A stretch of 64,000 bases of DNA, taken from the NCBI RefSeq assembly GCF_018736145.1, contig NZ_CP059997.1:457501-521500 (forward strand), given 5' to 3'. Positions 58,509 to 64,000 of this stretch are shown here, piece after piece. The DNA is from Amycolatopsis sp. CA-230715. Its GTDB lineage: Bacteria > Actinomycetota > Actinomycetes > Mycobacteriales > Pseudonocardiaceae. Position 1 is the stretch's first letter, and every line of letters begins with the position of its first letter. The position numbers were made by a program, and so were the translations under genes. A model generated the notes under the pieces. The model was given only the letters and a program-made list of their open reading frames with translations, was not told where the DNA came from and did no database searches.

Positions 58509-59570
58509 TCACTCAGCCGAACCGGTTGCGGCGGCGCGCGGAGGGCTGGCCTCGTGTCCTTCGTCACCCTCCGCCCCCGGCGCCGCGTCGGGGTCGCCCG
58601 CCGCGTCGCTGCGGATGTCGATCCGCCATCCGGTCAGCCGCGCGGCGAGCCGCGCGTTCTGGCCTTCCTTGCCGATCGCGAGGGAGAGCTGGAAGTCGGG
58701 GACGACGACTCGCGCGGTCTTCGCCCGCTCGTCCACGACCCGTACCGACACAACCTTCGCCGGGGACAGCGCATTCCCGACGAAGCGGCCGGGATCCTCG
58801 GAGAAGTCGATGATGTCGATCTTCTCGCCGGCCAGCTCGCTCATCACGTTGCGCACGCGCGCGCCGACCGGGCCGATGCAGGCGCCCTTCGCGTTGACCC
58901 CGGCCACGGTCGAGCGGACCGCGATCTTCGACCGGTGCCCCGCCTCGCGCGCCACCGCGGCGATCTCCACGGTGCCGTCGGCGATTTCGGGCACCTCGAG
59001 CGCGAACAGCTTGCGCACCAGGTTCGGGTGCGAGCGCGAGAGCGTGATCTGCGGGCCGCGGCTGCCGCGGGACACCGTCACCACGTAGGCCTTGATCCGG
59101 CTGCCGTGCTCGTAGCTCTCGCCGGCGACCTGCTCGGCCGAAGGCAGCACGCCCTCGATGTCACCGACCTGCACCACGACCATGCCGCGCGCGTTGGCCC
59201 GCGCGTCGCGCTGGATGACGCCGGCGACGATCTCGCCCTCCTTGGTGGAGAACTCGCCGTAGGTCTTCTCGTGCTCGGCGTCGCGGAGGCGCTGCAGGAT
59301 GACCTGGCGCGCGGTGGTCGCGGCGATCCGGCCGAACCCCTCCGGCGTGTCGTCCCACTCTTCGTCGACCGAACCGTCCTCGGCGAGCGTGTGCGCCAGC
59401 ACCCGGACGTACCCGGTCTTGCGGTCGATGTCGATCCTGGCGTGCGGCTGGTGGCCGTCGGTGTGCTTGTAGGCGGTGAGCAACGCGGTCTCGATGGCTT
59501 CGATGACCGTCTCGAAGGGGATGTCCTTGTCCCGTTCGATCGCGCGCAGCGCCGCGATGTCGACGTTCAC
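58509..59570 (-). CDS. nusA: transcription termination/antitermination factor NusA
   Basis: A 353-residue transcription factor: N-terminal RNA-polymerase-binding domain (1-about 115), S1 domain (about 120-190), KH1 and KH2 (GACIGPVGARVRNVMSELAGEKIDII and LAIGKEGQNARLAARLTGWRIDI), then a short Gly/Ala/Glu tail. It lacks acidic repeats, as actinobacterial NusA does. The GTG overlaps the rimP stop by 4 nt (GTGA), with GGAGGAG upstream. Confidence 0.96.
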   Translation of the reverse strand: MNVDIAALRAIERDKDIPFETVIEAIETALLTAYKHTDGHQPHARIDIDRKTGYVRVLAHTLAEDGSVDEEWDDTPEGFGRIAATTARQVILQRLRDAEHEKTYGEFSTKEGEIVAGVIQRDARANARGMVVVQVGDIEGVLPSAEQVAGESYEHGSRIKAYVVTVSRGSRGPQITLSRSHPNLVRKLFALEVPEIADGTVEIAAVAREAGHRSKIAVRSTVAGVNAKGACIGPVGARVRNVMSELAGEKIDIIDFSEDPGRFVGNALSPAKVVSVRVVDERAKTARVVVPDFQLSLAIGKEGQNARLAARLTGWRIDIRSDAAGDPDAAPGAEGDEGHEASPPRAAATGSAE

Positions 59571-60109
59571 TTCGACTCCTCCTTCGGCTCGGTCGAGGCG
59601 GCGTCGATCATGCCGCAGGCGTCGTCCTCGAGCAGCTTCAGGTCCTCGGTCGGCGGCTGCTTGAACTCGATTTCGATCACCGCGCGGGTGACGTCGCGAT
59701 AGGACACGTCCCTGATCTCGCCCGACACGAGCAGCCGTGCCGAGTCCTCGCCCGCGTACCCGACCCTGCCGGTGATCTCGGCACCGCCGGTGGTGGTGAC
59801 GCGCACCAGCCGGTACTTCGCGCGCCGCCAGTGTCTCGGCTTGACCAGCGGGCGGTCGACGCCCGGCGAGGTCACCTCGAGGGTGTAGGCGCCGGCGATC
59901 ACGTGCTCGTGCTCGTCGAGCACCGCCGACACCGCGCGGCTGACCTCGGCCACTTCGTCGAGCCCGACTCCGTCTTCGGCGTCCACGACCACCTTGACCA
60001 GCTTGCGGCGCCCCGCCTGCTGGACGTCGAGCGCGTCGAGGTCGAAACCCGCGTCCGTCACGGCCTCGGCCACGATGGGCTCGAGCCTCCCGGCGAGTTC
60101 TCCTGGCAC
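59567..60109 (-). CDS. rimP: ribosome maturation factor RimP
   Basis: A 180-residue factor for 30S assembly, first gene of the nusA-infB operon. Features: PIVAEAVTDAGFDLDALDVQQAGRRKLVKVVVDAEDGVGLDEVAEVSRAVSAVLDE and the YTLEVTSPGVDRPL motif. The GTG at 60109 has GGGAG 9 nt in front. A longer frame upstream is not conserved. Confidence 0.95.
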   Translation of the reverse strand: MPGELAGRLEPIVAEAVTDAGFDLDALDVQQAGRRKLVKVVVDAEDGVGLDEVAEVSRAVSAVLDEHEHVIAGAYTLEVTSPGVDRPLVKPRHWRRAKYRLVRVTTTGGAEITGRVGYAGEDSARLLVSGEIRDVSYRDVTRAVIEIEFKQPPTEDLKLLEDDACGMIDAASTEPKEESK

Positions 60110-60243
60110 CTTGGCGCTCTCCCGTTTCTTTCGGTTGTGCTGAAGCTTCCGTGCACACGCGCGCCGAGGTCCCGGCCCGCGTGCGTGGTGTGCCAGCTTA
60201 TCTCGTTCCCGCCGGGCTCCGCCGATGGTCGGGGCGCGCCTGG

Positions 60244-60249
60244 CAGGAT
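60244..60249 (+). promoter_or_regulatory. -10-like CAGGAT before the DUF4439 gene
   Basis: CAGGAT, 8 nt before the GTG at 60258; weaker than the other leaderless promoters. Confidence 0.35.
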
Positions 60250-60257
60250 GGGCGCAC

Positions 60258-61211
60258 GTGAGCTCAGTACGGAACCCCCGCACCAGGCGGGAAGTGCTGC
60301 GCGCGGGCGCGCTCGCGGCGTTGGCACTGCCCATCGGTCTCGGCGCCGCCGCGTGCGGCAAGGGCTACGCGGACGGCCCCGACCCGCTGGTGCCGCTCGC
60401 CGAGCAGGCGAAGGCGGACGCGGCGGCCGCGGACGAGGCGGCGAAGGCCGCGCCGGAGCAGGCGGCGCTGGCCCAGCAGGTCGCCGCCGCCCGCCGCGCG
60501 CACGCGACCGCGCTGCAGTCCGAAATAGACAGACAGAACCAGCCGAAGGGCGGGCCGGGCGCGATCGGACAGAACGGCAAGGGCTTGGCCGGGCTGAAGC
60601 AGCGGCTCGCGGTGTCCCGCCGCCAGGCCGCCGATCTCGTGCCGGGGCTGCCCGCCTACCGCGCCGGGCTGGTCGCCTCGGTCGCCGCGGGCTGCGCCGC
60701 GCTGCAGCGGACCTCCGATCAGCTCGGGCCGGGCGAGGACGCGACGGTCGATCCGGCCGCCGCGCCGCAGCCACCGGCCGAGGCGGGCGACGCGGTGCAG
60801 GAGGCGCTCGCGGCCGAGCACGCGGCGATCTGGGTGTACGGGCTCGTCACCGCGTTCCTGCCGGACGGGTACCAGGCCTCGGCCACCGACAGCGCCGCCG
60901 AGCACCGCGCCCGCCGTGACGCGTGCGAGCGCATGCTGGCCTCCGCCGGAGTGACCGCGAAACCGGCGCAACCCGCTTACGTGACACCGAAACCGGTCAC
61001 CGACGGCAAGTCGGCGATGGCGGTGGTGGCGATCGCGGAGACCGACGTGGCGACCGCGTGGCGCGGGGTCATCGAACGGACGGACGACCGGGGCCTGCGC
61101 GGGTTCGCGGTACTCGCCCTCACCGGGGCGGCGCGCCGGTGCACGCGCTGGCGGGTCGCCGCGGGCGAGCACCCCAGCGCACCCGCCCTGCCCGGCACTC
61201 CGCAGTCCTGA
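60258..61211 (+). CDS. exported DUF4439 (ferritin-like) lipoprotein
   Basis: A 317-residue exported protein with a Tat-like signal (TRREVLRAGALAALALPIGLG) that ends in the lipobox AAAC at about residue 33. The N-terminal half is a long Ala-rich helical stretch; the C-terminal half is a DUF4439 ferritin-like four-helix domain containing AVQEALAAEHAAIWVYGLVTAFLPDGYQ and EHRARRDACERML, with acidic/His residues at ligand positions. It is divergent from rimP, a conserved actinobacterial pairing. Role unknown. Confidence 0.85.
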   Translation: MSSVRNPRTRREVLRAGALAALALPIGLGAAACGKGYADGPDPLVPLAEQAKADAAAADEAAKAAPEQAALAQQVAAARRAHATALQSEIDRQNQPKGGPGAIGQNGKGLAGLKQRLAVSRRQAADLVPGLPAYRAGLVASVAAGCAALQRTSDQLGPGEDATVDPAAAPQPPAEAGDAVQEALAAEHAAIWVYGLVTAFLPDGYQASATDSAAEHRARRDACERMLASAGVTAKPAQPAYVTPKPVTDGKSAMAVVAIAETDVATAWRGVIERTDDRGLRGFAVLALTGAARRCTRWRVAAGEHPSAPALPGTPQS

Positions 61212-61236
61212 CCGAGCCCAGTAGGCCGCGTGTCAT

Positions 61237-61280
61237 AAGTGGCGGAGCCGCTTGAGCGGGCAAGCAGCTCGCACCGCTAC
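61237..61280. repeat. intergenic repeat/terminator, copy B
   Basis: Second copy of the element at 36441-36483: AAGTGGCGGAGCCGCTTGAG followed by CGGGCAAGCAGCTCGCACCG. It again lies between convergent gene ends (61211 and 61307) and contains the same GCGG/CCGC hairpin. Confidence 0.75.
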
Positions 61281-61306
61281 GCAGGCCGACGGCTGTCAAA
61301 ACGCAT

Positions 61307-61963
61307 TCAGCGCAGGTTGTTGTTCAGGTGCAGGGCGCCGGTGGTGATGCGTTGCAGGAGCGCCTTGTCCTGGTGCTTTTCGAAGAACGCGGCCTCGACG
61401 ATCGTGACCTCGGCCCCTGCCTGGTTCGAGGCGTACTCGCCGCCCGCGATCTTGGGTGCCTTCGGGATCTTCGCGGTGCCGTCCTTGACCAGGTCGGTGA
61501 CGTTGCCCGCGTCGTCGGTGTCGGTGAGCTGCTTGAGCCCGGCGGCGAGATCGGGCGACGGCATGGACACCAGCGACACCGAGACCAGCGCCTTCGCCTT
61601 GCCGGATGTCACCGTGTAGAGGGCGCGGGACAGCCGCTTGCACTGGTGCTCGCCGAACCACTTCTTGACCTCGCCGTAGGAGTTCGCGGCGCAGTCGCTG
61701 GCCACCGTGGGCCCTTCGGTGAGCTTGTAGTCGAACGCGGGTTTGTCACCCCCCTGCGCCTGCGACGGCGGTTCGTCACCGTCGTGGCGGATCAGCCACC
61801 ACACGAAGCCGGACACCACGGCCACCGCGACCAGCCCGGCGCCCTTGAGCAGGTACCCGGTCCGCCGCTGGGGCGGTTCCGGCTGGGGTCCCGCCTGCCC
61901 GGCCGGGATCCGCTGCAACGGGGCCGTGTCACCCGGTCTCGGAGTAAATTGCGCACCAACCAC
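61307..61963 (-). CDS. single-pass membrane protein, function unknown
   Basis: A 218-residue protein: a Pro-rich cytoplasmic start, one transmembrane helix (about GYLLKGAGLVAVAVVSGFVWWLI, residues 35-57), then an extracellular domain with two cysteines (DCAANSYG and HQCKRL) and a long helical end. The start is uncertain: the GTG at 61963 is favoured by TACCGT 8 nt upstream, while an ATG at 62032 would overlap the upstream gene by 35 nt. No family recognised. Confidence 0.65.
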   Translation of the reverse strand: MVGAQFTPRPGDTAPLQRIPAGQAGPQPEPPQRRTGYLLKGAGLVAVAVVSGFVWWLIRHDGDEPPSQAQGGDKPAFDYKLTEGPTVASDCAANSYGEVKKWFGEHQCKRLSRALYTVTSGKAKALVSVSLVSMPSPDLAAGLKQLTDTDDAGNVTDLVKDGTAKIPKAPKIAGGEYASNQAGAEVTIVEAAFFEKHQDKALLQRITTGALHLNNNLR

Positions 61964-61971
61964 GGGCGCAT

Positions 61972-61977
61972 ACGGTA
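61972..61977 (-). promoter_or_regulatory. -10 TACCGT of the membrane-protein gene
   Basis: Minus-strand TACCGT, 8 nt before the GTG at 61963. Confidence 0.45.
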
Positions 61978-61997
61978 GTTCACCCGCGCGGACGGCC

Positions 61998-63017
61998 TCA
62001 CCCGAACGCGGACAAAACCCGGTCGACATCACTGTCCGTGTTGTAGAGGTGGAAGCCGAACCGGGTCTTCCCCGCCCTGACCGCGGCGCGGACGCCCGCC
62101 GCGGTCAGGCGTTCCGCCACCCGGGGTGAGCACTCCACCGAAACGATCGCGCTTCCCCGCGACGCCAGTCCCAGCCCCGCGAGCAGGCGATCCGCGAGGC
62201 CGACGCAGTGCGCGCGGACCGCGTCGGCGTCGAGCGAAGCGAGGTAGGGCAGCGCGACGGCGGCCCCGGTCTGGGCGAGCCAGGCCGGGGAAAGATCGAG
62301 ACCGCGCGCGCCGTCCGCGAGCCGCAGCGGCAGGCCGTACACGCTCTGCCACCGGTCTTCGCCCGCGTACCAGTTGGCCGCGACCGGCCGGGTGCGCGCG
62401 AGCGCGCGCGGGTGCACCGCGAGCCACGCCGCCCCTCGCGGCGAGAGCAGCCACTTGTACCCGGCGGCGACCACCCAGTCCGCCCAGTCGAGGCGCAGCG
62501 GGAGCCAGCCCGCCGCCTGGGTGGCGTCGAGCAGCACGGGGACGCCCGTGGCGCGCAACGCGTCGAGATCGGCGAGCGCGCCATCGGCGGACTGCACCAC
62601 GCTCACCACGACCAGGTCGTACCCCGGTGCCCGCGCGGCCAGTTCGGCCAGCGGCACCTCCGTGACCGTGACACCGCGGTCCGCCTGCGCCGCGAACGGG
62701 AACGAAGCGCTGGTGAACTCGCCCTCGGCGACCAGCACGCGCGCGCCGTCGGCGAGCCCGGCCGCGACCAGGCCCACCAGCTGCGACACGCTCGCCCCGC
62801 TCGCCACGCGGTCCTCCGCCACGCCGATGATCCCGGCGAACGCGGCGCGCGCCGCGGCCACCGCGGCATCGAAACCGGGCGCGGACGCGCCGCCGGTGCG
62901 CCACTGTTCGACGCTCGCCGCCACCGCGTCGGCGACCGAAGACGGCGGGACACCGATGCTCGGCGTGTTGAGATATCCCTCGGGCACGGCGAACTCGGCC
63001 CCGAACGCGGTACGCAT
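61998..63017 (-). CDS. PLP-dependent class V aminotransferase family protein
   Basis: A 339-residue enzyme of the aminotransferase class V/cysteine desulfurase fold. Schiff-base Lys188 is in AAGYKWLLSPRG; the pyridoxal-binding Asp164 and Gln167 lie in LLDATQAAG; and SGASVSQLVGLV forms the phosphate site. The substrate is not deducible (isopenicillin N epimerase-like, kynureninase-like and desulfurase-like members exist). ATG preceded by TACGCT at 7 nt. Confidence 0.85.
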   Translation of the reverse strand: MRTAFGAEFAVPEGYLNTPSIGVPPSSVADAVAASVEQWRTGGASAPGFDAAVAAARAAFAGIIGVAEDRVASGASVSQLVGLVAAGLADGARVLVAEGEFTSASFPFAAQADRGVTVTEVPLAELAARAPGYDLVVVSVVQSADGALADLDALRATGVPVLLDATQAAGWLPLRLDWADWVVAAGYKWLLSPRGAAWLAVHPRALARTRPVAANWYAGEDRWQSVYGLPLRLADGARGLDLSPAWLAQTGAAVALPYLASLDADAVRAHCVGLADRLLAGLGLASRGSAIVSVECSPRVAERLTAAGVRAAVRAGKTRFGFHLYNTDSDVDRVLSAFG

Positions 63018-63024
63018 GAACACG

Positions 63025-63030
63025 AGCGTA
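63025..63030 (-). promoter_or_regulatory. -10 TACGCT of the aminotransferase gene
   Basis: Minus-strand TACGCT, 7 nt before the ATG at 63017. Confidence 0.5.
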
Positions 63031-63110
63031 CGGGCGCGCGGGCCGGATCTCGACCGGCTTCCCCGGACTCCACAGCGCACTACCCCAGTGTCCACTGTGG
63101 AGGTTCCGGG

Positions 63111-63764
63111 TCAGCCGCCGCCGTACGCGCTGCTCGCGACACCGGCGCGCATCCCGTCGAGCGCGCGCAGCACCGACCGCAACGCCGGGGCCGGCGCACC
63201 CGCGTTTTCCCCGAGCTCGGCCAGCCGCGCCGAGTAGCGGCGGCGTTCGCGCGCGGTGGCGGCCCCCTTCACCCTCGCCAGCACGGCCAGCGCGGTCAGC
63301 GCGGCGTCCGCGGGCGGGACGGCCGCCACGTCGCCGCCGCCGCGCAGCGCACCGTCCACAACGGACCGGAGCCGGTCCTGGGCGCCGGTGTCGCGCAGCC
63401 GCTCACCACGCACCGGGATCACCCCGAACACGCGCGAGCGCCGCGGTTCCACCACACCCGACGCTTCAAGCTGCGCCTCGACGGCGCGCAGGGTGCCGCG
63501 GAATCCCTTGCGCACCGCGCCTTTCCAACTCCCCGGCCGCCCCTCGACGAGCTGCCCGAGCACCTCGTCGAGCACGTCGTCACCGGTCGACCCGCGCGGT
63601 CGCACCACCGGCGCGCCGCCGTCGTCGGCGAGCCGCCCGGAGAGCACCAGATCCGTCAGCGCGGCGGCGCGCACGGCGTACGCGCTGCGCTGGCGGTCGC
63701 GAAGGCGCCCCGATTTCGGGTTGAGCGCGAGCAGGTAGACCTTGCCCGGCAACGAAAGCTCCAT
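63111..63764 (-). CDS. GPP34 (GOLPH3/Vps74-like) family protein
   Basis: A 217-residue cytoplasmic protein of the GPP34 family. The typical start is LSLPGKVYLLALNPKSGRLRDRQRSAYAVRAAALTDLVLSGRLADD, and helices such as LDEVLGQLVEGRPGSWKGAVRKG and RRRYSARLAEL follow. In eukaryotes this fold binds phosphoinositide and retains glycosyltransferases in the Golgi; in actinobacteria its role is unknown. The ATG has GAGAGGGAC before it and lies 11 nt after the stop of a GT39-like glycosyltransferase, so the two are one transcription unit. Confidence 0.85.
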   Translation of the reverse strand: MELSLPGKVYLLALNPKSGRLRDRQRSAYAVRAAALTDLVLSGRLADDGGAPVVRPRGSTGDDVLDEVLGQLVEGRPGSWKGAVRKGFRGTLRAVEAQLEASGVVEPRRSRVFGVIPVRGERLRDTGAQDRLRSVVDGALRGGGDVAAVPPADAALTALAVLARVKGAATARERRRYSARLAELGENAGAPAPALRSVLRALDGMRAGVASSAYGGG

Positions 63765-63775
63765 GTCCCTCTCCC

Positions 63776-64000
63776 TCACTGGGTCCTGAGCGTTGGCCAG
63801 ATCTCGGCCCACGCCCGGGTCCGGCCGGTCTCCAGCCAGGCGAGCCCGTCGATCACCGGTGCCGTCGCGGTGAAGTACCGGCCGAGCTTGCCGGGGTCGA
63901 AGCCGACGAAGAGCACGTCCCGCGCGCTCTCCGGCGGAGCGCCGAAGTACCAGTACCCTCTATGTCCACTGTAGACAGTGCCGACGCCTCGGCCGGCGCC
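63776..64000 (-). CDS. GT39-like membrane glycosyltransferase, C-terminal part
   Basis: Only the last 74 codons are inside the window, with the start beyond the right edge. Segments such as VYSGHRGYWYFGAPPESARDVLFVG and DGLAWLETGRTRAWAEIWPTLRTQ resemble the C-terminal extracytoplasmic domain of GT39/ArnT-like mannosyl- or arabinosyltransferases. Stop TGA at 63776-63778. It is the upstream partner of the GPP34 gene. The family call is moderate because so little is visible. Confidence 0.6.
   Translation of the reverse strand, partial: GAGRGVGTVYSGHRGYWYFGAPPESARDVLFVGFDPGKLGRYFTATAPVIDGLAWLETGRTRAWAEIWPTLRTQ

Noticed and set aside
54944..58813. A 1289-codon plus-strand open frame opposite infB and ylxR
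   Set aside because: Mirror of the IF-2 coding sequence, with no start signal and no family resemblance; a composition artefact.

Overview
The window is chromosomal DNA of a high-GC actinomycete. GC is roughly 70% by eye, GTG and TTG starts are common, and a run of TANNNT hexamers sits 5-8 nt in front of start codons (leaderless promoters). Gene content (thyX, mntH, RNase J, YcaO/SagB RiPP genes, DUF4439, DUF503, a large ATP-binding LuxR regulator) suggests Pseudonocardiaceae, perhaps Amycolatopsis-like. That assignment is an inference from gene style, not a database match.

Layout. 1-4.2 kb: the right end of a RiPP (TOMM-type) locus with YcaO and SagB, then a secreted phospholipase A2, a nitroreductase and an MFS exporter that follows a 13-codon leaderless leader ORF. 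4.2-6.5 kb: a secreted protein and a RloB/RloA (AbiL-like) defence pair with a strong RNA hairpin in its leader. 6.5-26.7 kb: ftsK, plsC, wrbA, an EamA exporter, a DUF305/DUF4396 pair flanking a CsoR-type operator, an amino-acid permease, a GH30 glycosidase, a substrate-binding-like/VWA protein, RNase J, dapA, a Ser/Thr kinase, mntH, an ACT protein, thyX, a HicB-like repressor with a DUF4097 protein, and a cold-shock protein. 26.9-39.7 kb: accessory genes (Ski2-like helicase, LAL regulator, FMN reductase, MFS, YcaQ, GNAT, GtrA, membrane protein, two lipoproteins). 39.7-60.1 kb: on the minus strand, the conserved translation/RNA cluster rimP-nusA-ylxR-infB-DUF503-rbfA-nrnA-truB-ribF-rpsO-pnp-pepR-dapB, interrupted by a divergent TRM11-like methyltransferase, an esterase, MATE and MFS exporters, and an XRE/2'-5' RNA ligase-like pair. 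60.1-64 kb: a DUF4439 protein, a membrane protein, a class V aminotransferase, a GPP34 (GOLPH3-like) protein, and the 3' end of a GT39-like glycosyltransferase.

How it fits together. The backbone pnp-pepR-dapB ... thyX ... dapA-rnj ... ftsK keeps the gene order usual for actinobacteria, with accessory islands between its members. dapA and dapB carry out consecutive steps toward diaminopimelate and lysine. rimP, rbfA, infB, truB and rpsO serve ribosome biogenesis and initiation. nusA acts in transcription, and rnj, pnp and nrnA in RNA decay. Many convergent gene ends carry perfect hairpins or overlap each other by 3-50 bp. I saw no tRNA, rRNA, CRISPR array, insertion sequence or integrase.
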